Source: Asticcacaulis excentricus CB 48
GTDB lineage: Bacteria; Pseudomonadota; Alphaproteobacteria; Caulobacterales; Caulobacteraceae
Reading direction: 5' to 3'
Length of the DNA stretch: 64,000 bases
NCBI RefSeq assembly: GCF_000175215.2
Contig: NC_014816.1
Coordinates: 1,919,001 to 1,983,000 of the forward strand
Below the pieces are notes generated by a model. It was not told the origin of the DNA. It was given only the letters and a program-made list of their open reading frames with translations, and searched no databases. Positions 40,258-48,534 of this stretch are shown piece by piece (position 1 is the first letter of the stretch; each line of letters starts with the position of its first letter). A program made the translations under genes and the position numbers.

Positions 40258-40767
40258 CTAGGCGCGCAACCCTAGACGCTGACCCGCTGCGCTCAAAAGG
40301 GCTTTGGAATAGATTTTGTGGAAACCCAAAAGCGCATGGAACCCGAAACCCAACCATACCTTTCCATTAGGATATATGCGCTCAGGAACAATAACGCTGC
40401 CGAACCAGAGCCGTGTACCGCCGGGTAGGGCCTGGCAACTCAGCCACGAACGCGTTTTGGACAGAAAATCACACATCAGTATCTGATCGGGCTCGCGGGC
40501 CTCAACCGTCCACGCGGCAAACCGCAGGCTCTCCCGACACGCCAAAGCCCTCGCCTGCGAGTCAGTCGACGGTTTAGCCACCAGCAAGGCCAGCACCAGG
40601 CGTTCGCATTTGAACAGCGGCGTTGTGTAAAACGCCTCAATGTAATCGTTCAAAGTGACGCCAATAGGAAGATCGAGATAATAGGCATCCGTGTAAGCCC
40701 CACGCTGACGATATGCCTGCACTTGCGATCGTTCAGGGGGTTCCGCCGTAAAGACCCGACCTCTCAT
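40258..40767 (-). CDS. Uncharacterised protein, weakly DUF2867-like
   Basis: 169 residues, soluble, no signal peptide. Features are YYLDLPIGVTLNDYIEAFYTTPLFKCERLVLAL, then AWTVEAREPDQILMCDF, and a C-terminal GFHALLGFHKIYSKALL. The arrangement recalls DUF2867-type proteins (small START-like fold), but I am not certain. It lies between cysE and the DUF3126 gene on the same strand, 10 bp after the cysE stop, so it is probably cotranscribed with cysE. Confidence 0.65.
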   Translation of the reverse strand: MRGRVFTAEPPERSQVQAYRQRGAYTDAYYLDLPIGVTLNDYIEAFYTTPLFKCERLVLALLVAKPSTDSQARALACRESLRFAAWTVEAREPDQILMCDFLSKTRSWLSCQALPGGTRLWFGSVIVPERIYPNGKVWLGFGFHALLGFHKIYSKALLSAAGQRLGLRA

Positions 40768-40777
40768 ATTTCTGCTA

Positions 40778-41605
40778 TCAAATTACGTAGTCGTAGATCA
40801 CATCTGACAACGTCTGGTCCATGGACCTGGCCGGATCAGGGCAGGTCTGGCAATTGACCAGTCGCGCCGGAACGCCTGCCGCCGTGCAATGCGCCGGCAC
40901 GGGCTTTAAGACCACCGAACCGGCAGCGATTTTGGCAAATTCACCGATCTCGATATTGCCGAGGACCTTAGCCCCGGCCCCCAGCAACACGCCGCGGCCG
41001 ATCTTGGGGTGGCGATCGCCCTGTTCAGAGCCCGTGCCGCCCAACGTCACGCCGTGCAGCATCGACACCTCATCGCCCACCACCGCCGTTTCACCGATAA
41101 CGATGCCGGTGCCGTGGTCCATCAGTACGCCCTTGCCGACCTTGGCCGCCGGGTGAATGTCGATTTGGAACAGCTCTGACACGCGGCTTTGTAGCAGGTG
41201 TGCCATGGTAAAGCGCCCGTCCTGCCACAGACGGTGCGCGATGCGATAGACTTGCAGGCTCAGGAAACCTTTGAAGAACATGAAGGTCTGCAGATAGCCC
41301 TTGGCCGCCGGGTCGCGCTCATAGACGGCCTGAAGATCGGCCTCTGCCGCCTCGACCAGGCCACTGTCGGCCTTAAGATAACGCTGCACCATCTCGCGCA
41401 CGGTCATGCCGCGCAGGGTGTCGTCGGCCAGCTTGCGCGCCATGTGATAGGACAAGGCCGAGGCCAGATCGTCGTGCGACAGGATGGTCGAATGCAGAAG
41501 CGAGGCCAGCCCCGGCTCGGACGCCACAACGTCAGAGGCTTCCTGACGCAGAGTCAGCCAGATCGGCTTGTCCTGCGGTGTAATCACCTCAAACGGTTGC
41601 GCCAT
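40778..41605 (-). CDS. cysE: Serine O-acetyltransferase
   Basis: 275 residues from ATG 41605. The N-terminal helical domain (DPAAKGYLQTFMFFKGFLSLQVYRIAHRLW) precedes the left-handed beta-helix with catalytic HGTGIVIGETAVVGDEVSMLHGVTLGGTG and GDRHPKIGRGVLLGAGAKVLGNIEIGE. It makes O-acetylserine for cysteine synthesis. The C-terminus is longer than E. coli CysE (TCPDPARSMDQTLSDVIYDYVI), as in alphaproteobacteria. It follows a Nudix gene whose stop lies 17 bp before this start. Confidence 0.97.
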   Translation of the reverse strand: MAQPFEVITPQDKPIWLTLRQEASDVVASEPGLASLLHSTILSHDDLASALSYHMARKLADDTLRGMTVREMVQRYLKADSGLVEAAEADLQAVYERDPAAKGYLQTFMFFKGFLSLQVYRIAHRLWQDGRFTMAHLLQSRVSELFQIDIHPAAKVGKGVLMDHGTGIVIGETAVVGDEVSMLHGVTLGGTGSEQGDRHPKIGRGVLLGAGAKVLGNIEIGEFAKIAAGSVVLKPVPAHCTAAGVPARLVNCQTCPDPARSMDQTLSDVIYDYVI

Positions 41606-41622
41606 CTGCTTCACCCTTTGCC

Positions 41623-42246
41623 TCACAAAATCTTAGCCGACAGCGACGCATCCAGCGCCCCTGTGACAGCCATATGGTACACCCTAAGTACCGCCGCAAC
41701 GGTTAAGGAGTCGCGTATCTGCCCTTTTATAACAGCTTCGAGTACGTCTTTGAAGGGAACCCGCACGATCTCAAGGTTTTCCGTCTCGTCCCATTCGGTT
41801 TCGCCCGGCGTCAGACCGGTGGCCAGGTAGATGATCCCTACCTCGTCGGACACTGAATTGCTGAGGTCAAGGCGCAGGATTTCAACAAGGGAGGCCGCCT
41901 CCAAGCCGGTTTCTTCGCGCAGTTCGCGCCGGGCGCCCTCCATAGGGTCTTCGTGATGCGGGACGCCACCTTCGGGGATTTCCCAGCTCCAGGCATCAAA
42001 GGCGTAGCGCATCTGACCCACCAGCGTGACGGTGCCGTCCTCGTGCAGTGGTACCATGCCCATTGCCCGGTTGCGGAAGCGCACCATACCATATTGCGCG
42101 ACGCAGCCAGTCGGGGCGATCGGTTCGGACAACTCGACCTCGATCCACGGCGACGAATGGATGACTCGGGCATTGCGCTGCTGCCAGCGGGCGCGCTTCG
42201 CATTGCGATCTTCGGAATCCCAGGGCGGCAGGCTGGCTGTGGTCAT
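41623..42246 (-). CDS. Nudix hydrolase, ADP-ribose pyrophosphatase-like
   Basis: 207 residues. The Nudix box is complete: G-V-P-H-H-E-D-P-M-E-G-A-R-R-E-L-R-E-E-T-G. The preceding strand WSWEIPEGG and the later LATGLTPGETEWDETENLE fit ADP-ribose/NDP-sugar pyrophosphatases. It cleaves nucleoside diphosphates linked to another moiety, in the cytoplasm. Same strand and close to cysE, so probably one transcript. Confidence 0.9.
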   Translation of the reverse strand: MTTASLPPWDSEDRNAKRARWQQRNARVIHSSPWIEVELSEPIAPTGCVAQYGMVRFRNRAMGMVPLHEDGTVTLVGQMRYAFDAWSWEIPEGGVPHHEDPMEGARRELREETGLEAASLVEILRLDLSNSVSDEVGIIYLATGLTPGETEWDETENLEIVRVPFKDVLEAVIKGQIRDSLTVAAVLRVYHMAVTGALDASLSAKIL

Positions 42247-42329
42247 GTCTATTCATCCGGTTGCGTCTGTCCAAGCGCCATAGCATGTCCTATATGCGTT
42301 GAATCTGATTTTTTGCGCCGGACACCGCC

Positions 42330-42962
42330 ATGACCGAAAAAGCCGATATCCGCCACCTGGACCTCGCTCCCATCCCTTTTGGCACGCCGCTGCCCGCGAA
42401 AGTGTCGGCGCAAACACTGGAATTGTTGCTGACGCGCCGCTCTGCCCCGGCCCCTACGCTCGGACTGCCTGCCCCCTCCGAAGACGAGATGGAGGTGTTG
42501 CTGAAAATCGGCTTCCGCGTCCCCGACCACGGCAAGATCGGCCCTTGGCGCATCGTGCGCTTTACGACGGAGTCAAAGGCGCGGCTGGTCGATAATCTGC
42601 GGGCTCTGGCCGAGGCGCGCGATGACAAGGCGCAGGCAGGCGCTCTCCTAAAACTCTCGACACCTCCCGAAGCCCTGCTGGTTGTCTATTCGCCAGTCCA
42701 GCCACACAAGATCCCTCTGTGGGAGCAGATGGGCTCGGCCTTCGCCATCTGTCAGAACCTGCTGATCGCGGCGGGGGCTATGGGCTATGGCGCGAACTGG
42801 ATTACCGACTGGTACGCCTATGACGCTGAGGCCAAGTCGCTTTTGGGCCTCAAGGACGGCGAAGAGGTGGCCGGCTTCATCTATCTCGGCACACCGTCCG
42901 AAGCACCGCTGGAACGCGACCGCCCGGACTATGCCGAACGGGTTAGCTTCTGGGAGGGGTGA
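42330..42962 (+). CDS. Nitroreductase family protein (YdjA-like)
   Basis: 210 residues. An FMN-binding nitroreductase fold: LLTRRSAPAPTLGLPAPSEDEMEVLLKIGFRVPDHGKIGPWRIV, GSAFAICQNLLIAAGAMGYGANWITDW and GFIYLGTPSE. The short form with HGKIGPWR matches YdjA. It probably reduces quinones or nitro compounds with NAD(P)H; physiological substrate unknown. The following gene starts at its stop codon (TGATG). Confidence 0.92.
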   Translation: MTEKADIRHLDLAPIPFGTPLPAKVSAQTLELLLTRRSAPAPTLGLPAPSEDEMEVLLKIGFRVPDHGKIGPWRIVRFTTESKARLVDNLRALAEARDDKAQAGALLKLSTPPEALLVVYSPVQPHKIPLWEQMGSAFAICQNLLIAAGAMGYGANWITDWYAYDAEAKSLLGLKDGEEVAGFIYLGTPSEAPLERDRPDYAERVSFWEG

Positions 42963-43171
42963 TGACACCGCCATGGGACAAACACCCGGAACTAGGCCGC
43001 GGCCGCATGGGCTGGCGCATGGGATATGGCGAAGAGTACCTGAACAGCTTTTGGCAGTGGTTTAGCCGACTGTCGAATGACGAAAAGGGTGCTTACGAGG
43101 TGCGCTTTCCCGAAGCCGAGGGCTGGAGGGGGTTTTATGAGCGAATTCGCGCCCATCCGTGGCTCAAATAG
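42962..43171 (+). CDS. Conserved small protein, unknown
   Basis: 69 residues from ATG 42962, overlapping the nitroreductase stop codon; GGGAGGGG at the end of that gene serves as ribosome-binding site. Rich in Trp and Gly: GRGRMGWRMGYGEEYLNSFWQWFSRLS and EAEGWRGFYERIRAHPW. I recall similar proteins beside nitroreductase genes in other alphaproteobacteria, of unknown function. Translational coupling suggests a shared task. Confidence 0.8.
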   Translation: MTPPWDKHPELGRGRMGWRMGYGEEYLNSFWQWFSRLSNDEKGAYEVRFPEAEGWRGFYERIRAHPWLK

Positions 43172-43182
43172 CAATTGGCGGA

Positions 43183-43199
43183 CAGGGTCGCAGACCCTG
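43183..43199. other. Short hairpin after the small protein gene
   Basis: CAGGGTC-GCA-GACCCTG is a perfect 7-bp stem 12 bp past the stop codon. No T-run follows. The gap to 43260 contains nothing else recognisable. Confidence 0.5.
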
Positions 43200-43260
43200 C
43201 ATCCGTTTCTGATCCGTGATGAGAGACGGGACCAGACGAACCTGACCATCGACGATGATA

Positions 43261-43722
43261 TCAAAACGTCTCGATGTGTGATGTGCCTAGTGCCTGACGA
43301 CGAGATCGGAGATACGGCTCTAGGGCCACTCGCCCCGCAATAACGGCAAGGCCTATAGCGATCAAAGGCCAGACATCTGCCATTGCGAGGAGATGTTCCG
43401 GCGCGTAGGCCATCAACGCCATCATCGTGAAGGTCAGGACGGCCGAGAAAACCGTGAAGAACAAAATATATGCCGTCGTCCACATACGCCGCTTGCGACT
43501 AAGCCCATAAAACTCGGCAAAGATCAGCGTCGGGACGACGAAATAAAGCGTTTCCATCCCCCCTACATGCACAAATGCTGATCCGGCAAAATCCAGTTCG
43601 CCCGCCTCACCAAGCAGGGGCACAACGACAGTCAGCACAACATTTAGCCAGCTGCCTGCAACCAGCGCTATCACTCCGAATACCAAGGCTACCGGTATTC
43701 TCACCCACCAGCGATTCCACAT
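43261..43722 (-). CDS. Four-helix membrane protein, unknown
   Basis: 153 residues from ATG 43722 (MWNRWWVRIPVAL), with AAGGGGGAAGG before it. Four hydrophobic segments: IPVALVFGVIALVAGSWLNVVLTVVVPLL, METLYFVVPTLIFAEFYGL, AYILFFTVFSAVLTFTMMALMAY and DVWPLIAIGLAVIAGRVAL. Basic loops suggest an inner-membrane protein. The frame stays open upstream to 44076, but the extra residues look non-coding. No family recognised. Confidence 0.72.
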   Translation of the reverse strand: MWNRWWVRIPVALVFGVIALVAGSWLNVVLTVVVPLLGEAGELDFAGSAFVHVGGMETLYFVVPTLIFAEFYGLSRKRRMWTTAYILFFTVFSAVLTFTMMALMAYAPEHLLAMADVWPLIAIGLAVIAGRVALEPYLRSRRQALGTSHIETF

Positions 43723-43749
43723 CAGCCCTTCCCCCTTGGACTTATCTAC

Positions 43750-44250
43750 ATGGGTGAAGGCAGAAGCATAGCCCGCTCTCCGCGTTGGCGCGAGAGGAGG
43801 AACAAAATCTATCCCCGCTTTTTGACGGCTGTCTATTCTCGGACGCAGGACACAACGACAAACATCCCCCGGGCTCTGACACCGGAAACCCGGCGCGGGC
43901 ATCTGCGCGCCATAGCCGACCGGAAGTTGCTCGCGCTCAGCCGCGAGGAAGACCCCAAACCCGGTGAAGAGATCAAAGAGGGCATCCGTCGAGGTCTCTT
44001 GATCAGGCGTCTTTATGCCCGCTACGACGCCACCGAAGCCAAAGCAATCAAAAACGCAGGGGCCGGTATGGAGCAAGAGGGGGCGGCAACGAAAGACGCT
44101 CCCGCCCCTGCGACCCCGAAAGCCTCAGACAGGACATGGCCCGGCAATTTGAGACGCCTAATGCGAAAAACCGCAAAGACACGTCGTGACTGTCGTACAC
44201 TTCCCCGCCCGCAGGGATGTGAAAAAGCGCGTCACCCTCGGCCGCGATAG
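43750..44250 (+). CDS. Low-confidence open frame in a 509-bp gap
   Basis: Between 43723 and 44231 there is no clear gene. The longest frame (166 codons from ATG 43750) lacks a ribosome-binding site and would overlap the end of queF. Its middle part (RAIADRKLLALSREEDPKPGEEIKEGIRRGLLIRRLYARYDATEAKAI) has a protein-like composition, while both ends do not. It may be a gene remnant, a short gene with a later start, or chance. No family recognised. Confidence 0.2.
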   Translation: MGEGRSIARSPRWRERRNKIYPRFLTAVYSRTQDTTTNIPRALTPETRRGHLRAIADRKLLALSREEDPKPGEEIKEGIRRGLLIRRLYARYDATEAKAIKNAGAGMEQEGAATKDAPAPATPKASDRTWPGNLRRLMRKTAKTRRDCRTLPRPQGCEKARHPRPR

Positions 44251-44693
44251 GTCGCCACGCCAAAGTCAGGGATCAGTACGCCCTTGGGCGGTTCAGTCGT
44301 TTGCCAGAAGACGTCGATGGGGATGCCGCCGCGCGGATACCAGAAGCCACCGATGCGCAACCAGCGCGGGGCCAGGAGGTCACGCAGGCGCTTGGCGATA
44401 TAGATGGTGCAGTCTTCGTGGAACGCCCCGTGATTGCGGAAGGCCGTAAGAAACAGTTTCAGCGATTTTGACTCGACCAGCCACTCCCCCGGTACGTAGT
44501 CGATGACCAGGTGTGCGAAATCGGGCTGTCCCGTCACGGGACACAGAGACGTGAATTCCGGAGCGGTAAAGCGCGCCACATAGTCAATATCTGCGTGCGG
44601 ATTGGGCACGCGCTCCAAAACGGCGCTATCCGGGTCGGTCGGCGCGCCCAACTGCTGGCCCAGTTGCGTCAGATTATCAGTATAGTGCGCCAT
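44232..44693 (-). CDS. queF: NADPH-dependent 7-cyano-7-deazaguanine reductase QueF (short type)
   Basis: 153 residues. Catalytic Cys in FTSLCPVTGQPDFAHL and the QueF motif ESKSLKLFL are present, followed by NHGAFHEDCTIYIAKRL. It reduces preQ0 to preQ1 in queuosine tRNA modification. The length fits the single-domain type. The upstream region is AT-rich but does not look like a preQ1 riboswitch. Divergent from nitronate monooxygenase. Confidence 0.96.
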   Translation of the reverse strand: MAHYTDNLTQLGQQLGAPTDPDSAVLERVPNPHADIDYVARFTAPEFTSLCPVTGQPDFAHLVIDYVPGEWLVESKSLKLFLTAFRNHGAFHEDCTIYIAKRLRDLLAPRWLRIGGFWYPRGGIPIDVFWQTTEPPKGVLIPDFGVATYRGRG

Positions 44694-44709
44694 GAACGAC
44701 CTTTCCTTT

Positions 44710-44726
44710 TTATCCGATTAGGATAA
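44710..44726. promoter_or_regulatory. Palindrome in the queF/nitronate monooxygenase intergenic region
   Basis: TTATCC-GATTA-GGATAA: 6-bp perfect arms with a 5-bp spacer, in the AT-rich 77-bp gap between two divergent genes. It sits 16 bp before the queF start and 44 bp before the other. It may be an operator of an unlinked regulator. Confidence 0.45.
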
Positions 44727-44770
44727 TAATTAAGCGAATACAATAGTTTACTTAAGGGCAAGAAACGACC

Positions 44771-45718
44771 ATGGCCATTCCGGACACCCTGAAAGCGGGC
44801 CTCAGCTTCCCCGCCATTGCCGCGCCGATGTTCCTGGTCTCGGGGCCGGAACTGGTCATTGCCACGTGCCAAAGCGGCATGATCGGCACCTTCCCCGCGC
44901 TCAATCAGCGGACCACCGAAGGCTATGCGCAATGGATCGATGAAATTCAAGGGGCGCTGACGCCTGAGGACGCCCGCTTCGGCGTCAATATGATCGTCCA
45001 CCCGACCAATTCAAGACTGATGGCCGATATGATGGTCACGGTCGAAAAGAAAGTGCCGCTGGTCATCACCTCGCTAGGGGCGGTGCGCGATGTGGTCGAT
45101 GCTGTGCATTCCTATGGCGGCGTGGTGTTTCACGACATCACAACTGTGCGCCACGCGCAAAAGGCGGCCGAAGCCGGGGTGGATGGGCTGATCCTTGTCT
45201 GCAATGGGGCGGGAGGTCACGCGGGCACCTACAACCCCTTCGCACTTCTGGGCGAAATCCGTCAATGGTACACAGGCACCCTCATCCTGTCGGGATGTTT
45301 GTCGCGCGGCTCGGACGTGGCTGCCGCGTTGATGATGGGGGCCGACCTCGGCTATATGGGCACACGCTTTATCGCCACGCGCGAAGCCATGGCCAGTGAT
45401 GGCTACAAGACCATGCTGACGCAGTCCTCGGCCAAGGACATCGTGTACACGCCGGCCATTTCGGGGGTCCCCGCCTCCTTCCTGCTGCCGTCGCTAGAAA
45501 GCCACGGCATCACCAAGGACATGCTGAAGGACATGACCACCAAGATGGACATGGACCATGAGATGAGCGATGAGGCCAAGGCGTGGAAGACGCTGTGGTC
45601 GGCGGGGCAAGGCACGGGCAATGTGCGCGATATCCTTCCCACCTCTGAATTGGTTGCGCGGTTGAAAGCGGAATTTTCAGAGGCCACCCAAAGGTTTGCG
45701 CAGACAAACCTAGTATAG
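44771..45718 (+). CDS. Nitronate monooxygenase / 2-nitropropane dioxygenase family
   Basis: 315-residue FMN TIM barrel. Key segments: FPAIAAPMFLVSGPELVIATCQSGMIGTFPA, ITSLGAVRDVVDAVHSYGGVVFHDITTVRHAQKA, LILVCNGAGGHAGTYNPFALL (with the NMO His-Ala-Gly pattern) and LILSGCLSRGSDVAAALMMGADLGYMGTRFIAT. It oxidises alkyl nitronates; related flavoproteins are enoyl reductases. It is divergent from queF, which is probably an unrelated neighbour. Confidence 0.9.
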   Translation: MAIPDTLKAGLSFPAIAAPMFLVSGPELVIATCQSGMIGTFPALNQRTTEGYAQWIDEIQGALTPEDARFGVNMIVHPTNSRLMADMMVTVEKKVPLVITSLGAVRDVVDAVHSYGGVVFHDITTVRHAQKAAEAGVDGLILVCNGAGGHAGTYNPFALLGEIRQWYTGTLILSGCLSRGSDVAAALMMGADLGYMGTRFIATREAMASDGYKTMLTQSSAKDIVYTPAISGVPASFLLPSLESHGITKDMLKDMTTKMDMDHEMSDEAKAWKTLWSAGQGTGNVRDILPTSELVARLKAEFSEATQRFAQTNLV

Positions 45719-45834
45719 GACCGACGGTTTCCTTACGCCGGGCATACTCAAAGGCGCACGGCGACGGTCGGGTGTTGACTTTGCAGAGGGTTTTGACCCC
45801 AAGCGCTTCCCCCGATCTCAGAGGAAGGCGCTGT

Positions 45835-47241
45835 CTAGGCTGAGGCCAGGCTGCGCTGGATGTCAGCCACGGCCTCTTTGAACGCATCGCCGCGGGCTTC
45901 GAAGTCGGTGAACTGGTCCTGAGAGGCGCAGGCCGGTGACAACAGCACCACCTCTTCCTTGCCCGACTTTTCGGCCGCCGCAAAGGCCTGCGCCACTGCG
46001 GTGAACAGCAGACGCGACTGCGTGCAAGTGGCCGCAGTGCCGATAGTCTTTTCGAACAGCTCGGCCGCCTCCCCGATCAGATAGGCGTGCTTAACGCGAG
46101 GGAACAGGTCTTTCAGCTCCTCAATGCCGCCAGCCTTAGCGCGGCCGCCCGCGATCCAGTAAAAGCTGTCATAACTCGACATGGCCTGACGCGCCGCATC
46201 AGCATTTGTGGCCTTGGAGTCGTTGATGAAGCGTACATTTTTAATGCGCCCGATCTCTTGCATCCGGTGGTCGAGGCCAGGGAAGGACCGAATCCCCGCC
46301 ACGATCACTTCAACCGTCAGGCCCAGCGCCCGGCACGCCGAATAGGCGGCACAGGCGTTTTGCCAGTTGTGGCGCCCCGTCAGGGTGCGGACGGTTTTGA
46401 GGTCGATGATCTGACGCGCGCGGTCGGTCGTGGCATCATATATGACACCGTTCAGCGCGTAGACGCCGCGCCCAAGGGTGCGCCGCGACGAAATGGGGAT
46501 GAGATTGACCGAATGGTGCGCGGTCATCTCGGTCACCACGGCCTGCGACCACTCATCGTCCGTGCCGATCACCGCCGTCTCATGCGCGGTTTGGTTCAGG
46601 AAGATGCGCTTCTTGGCCTTGATATAGCCGTCCATATCGCCATGTCGGTCGAGGTGGTCAGGCGAGAAGTTCATCAGCACCGCCACGTCCGGACGGAAGG
46701 TCTGGGTCAGGTCGAGCTGATAGGAGGAGGTTTCGATGACGTAGATCGTCCCGGCATGCATTTCCGGCAGATCGAGCACGCCGATGCCGATGTTGCCGCC
46801 GATATGGGCGTCGCGCCCAGCAGCCTTGAGGATATGGCCGATCAGGGCTGTCGTCGTCGATTTACCATTGGTTCCGGTGATGGCCACGGTCTTCGGGCGC
46901 TGCTTTTCCGGCAGGGCGTTCAAGGTGCGGGCAAAGAGTTCAATATCACCGATGACCGGGACATTGGCTTCCTGCGCCGCCTTCACGGTCCAGTGCGGCT
47001 CCGGATGCGTCAGCGGCACGCCAGGCGACAGCATCAGCGCGTCGATTTCCGACCAGTCGGCGACCTTGAGGTTTTCGATTGTGAAGCCTTCCTTTGAGGC
47101 GCTCAGCATCGACTGCGGCTTGTCGTCCCACAGAAGTGGCTCGGCCCCGCCAGCCTTCAGCGCACGCGCCGCCGAGAGGCCGGACCGGCCCAGACCGAAG
47201 ATGGCGACACGCTTGCCAGCGAAGCTTTTTACCGGGATCAA
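45835..47241 (-). CDS. murD: UDP-N-acetylmuramoyl-L-alanine--D-glutamate ligase MurD
   Basis: Ligates D-Glu to UDP-MurNAc-L-Ala with ATP. Motifs: FGLGRSGLSAARAL near the start, the P-loop GTNGKSTTALIG, MNFSPDHLDRH, FINDSKATNADA and WIAGGRAKAGG. I place the start at TTG 47241 (IPVKSFAGKRVAIFG), because GGAGAG lies 7 bases before it and MurD proteins begin this way; this gives 468 residues. The frame also runs to ATG 47301, but the extra 20 residues look artificial. It is the last gene of this block of the dcw cluster; ftsW, normally next, is 43 kb away. Confidence 0.96.
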   Translation of the reverse strand: MIPVKSFAGKRVAIFGLGRSGLSAARALKAGGAEPLLWDDKPQSMLSASKEGFTIENLKVADWSEIDALMLSPGVPLTHPEPHWTVKAAQEANVPVIGDIELFARTLNALPEKQRPKTVAITGTNGKSTTTALIGHILKAAGRDAHIGGNIGIGVLDLPEMHAGTIYVIETSSYQLDLTQTFRPDVAVLMNFSPDHLDRHGDMDGYIKAKKRIFLNQTAHETAVIGTDDEWSQAVVTEMTAHHSVNLIPISSRRTLGRGVYALNGVIYDATTDRARQIIDLKTVRTLTGRHNWQNACAAYSACRALGLTVEVIVAGIRSFPGLDHRMQEIGRIKNVRFINDSKATNADAARQAMSSYDSFYWIAGGRAKAGGIEELKDLFPRVKHAYLIGEAAELFEKTIGTAATCTQSRLLFTAVAQAFAAAEKSGKEEVVLLSPACASQDQFTDFEARGDAFKEAVADIQRSLASA

Positions 47242-47350
47242 AGGGGTCTCTCCATAACTCTTGAAACGCACCCCACCACCACATCTCAGGGCTTCGCCCA
47301 TCGTGCGGTCCCCCTCCGCGCACCTTTTGCAGGCAGGTATCGGTATAGTT

Positions 47351-47407
47351 TACACCTCCCCGCTGCCGAGGAAGGGGACCATTGGCAAAGTCAATGGGGG
47401 TGGGGTG
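47351..47407. repeat. Palindromic intergenic repeat (family A) between mraY and murD
   Basis: ACACCTCCCCGCTGCCGAGGAAGGGGACCATTGGCAAAGTCAATGGGGGTGGGG. CCATTGGCAAAGTCAATGG is the central hairpin, and the flanking CCTCCCC and GGGGTGGGG pair. The copy splits an otherwise compact operon. Confidence 0.65.
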
Positions 47408-47415
47408 GCTCCACT

Positions 47416-48525
47416 TTATCTCAGCTTCAATGTGGCCAGACCGACCATGGCCAAAATACCGGCCACGATCCAGAAACGGATGACGACCGTCGATTCCGCC
47501 CAGCCCTTCTTTTCGAAATGGTGGTGGATCGGCGCCATCAGGAAAACCCGCTTGCCGGTCAGCTTGAAATAGCCGATCTGGATCATCACCGAAAGGGCTT
47601 CGACCACAAACAGGCCGCCGACAATGGCCAGGACGATCTCGTGCTTGATAGCCACCGCCGTCATACCCAGGCCGCCCCCCAGAGCCAGCGAACCGGTGTC
47701 GCCCATGAATATCTTGGCGGGCGGGGCGTTGTACCAGAGGAAGCCCATGCCGCCCCCGATGACCGCCGCTAGGAACACCGCCACCTCACCCGATCCCGGT
47801 ACGAAGTGGACATTGAGATAGTTGGCAAAGACGTAGTTGCCAACGGCGTAGGAAATGATGCCGAACGTCCCTGCCGCAATCATCACAGGCACGATGGCCA
47901 GTCCATCCAGCCCGTCGGTCAGGTTAACGGCGTTCGATGCCCCTACGATGACCACCGCGGCAAAGACAATGTAGAAAAAGCCGAGATTGAACAGCACGTT
48001 CTTGAAGATCGGCACCGCCAGAGAGGTCGAAAGCCCGGACGAAGTCGGCGACTGGGGCCCGAAATAGACCAGAAGTGCCGCCGCAATCCCCGCTACGATG
48101 AATTGCGCAATCAGCTTCTGCGACCCCGACAGACCTGCCGAGGTCTGCTTGGTCACCTTGGCGTAGTCGTCCATAAAGCCCAGCAGACCATAGATCATGG
48201 TCACGCCAAGCACGACCCACACGGTGACGCTGCGCAGATCGGCCCATAAAAGCGTCGCCACCAGAATCCCGGCCAGAATCATCAGGCCGCCCATGGTCGG
48301 CGTGCCCTTCTTGGTCAGAAGGTGCGATTGCGGGCCGTCTTCGCGGATCGGCTGCCCCTTGCCCTGCTTGGCGCGCATCCAGCGGATAAAGCGCGAGCCC
48401 AGACCTACCGCCACCAGATATGAGGTGATGATGGCCAGACCAACGCGCACGGTCTGATATTTCAGTAGGTTGAGCAGCGGCCAGTGGTCGAGCGCCGCGA
48501 AATGCTCGTACAGAAAATAAAACAT
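47416..48525 (-). CDS. mraY: Phospho-N-acetylmuramoyl-pentapeptide-transferase MraY
   Basis: 369 residues, ten membrane segments. Motifs: GTPTMGGLMI, FMDDYAKVTK, ASNAVNLTDGLDGLAI, FMGDTGSLALGG and the C-terminal HHHFEKKGWAES. It makes lipid I from UDP-MurNAc-pentapeptide and undecaprenyl phosphate. Nine bp downstream of murF in the dcw block. Confidence 0.98.
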   Translation of the reverse strand: MFYFLYEHFAALDHWPLLNLLKYQTVRVGLAIITSYLVAVGLGSRFIRWMRAKQGKGQPIREDGPQSHLLTKKGTPTMGGLMILAGILVATLLWADLRSVTVWVVLGVTMIYGLLGFMDDYAKVTKQTSAGLSGSQKLIAQFIVAGIAAALLVYFGPQSPTSSGLSTSLAVPIFKNVLFNLGFFYIVFAAVVIVGASNAVNLTDGLDGLAIVPVMIAAGTFGIISYAVGNYVFANYLNVHFVPGSGEVAVFLAAVIGGGMGFLWYNAPPAKIFMGDTGSLALGGGLGMTAVAIKHEIVLAIVGGLFVVEALSVMIQIGYFKLTGKRVFLMAPIHHHFEKKGWAESTVVIRFWIVAGILAMVGLATLKLR

Positions 48526-48534
48526 ACAGTGTCC

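Noticed and set aside
44694..44770. preQ1 riboswitch before queF
   Set aside because: The 77-bp AT-rich region lacks the C-rich loop and A-rich tail expected of preQ1 aptamers; only a palindrome is seen.
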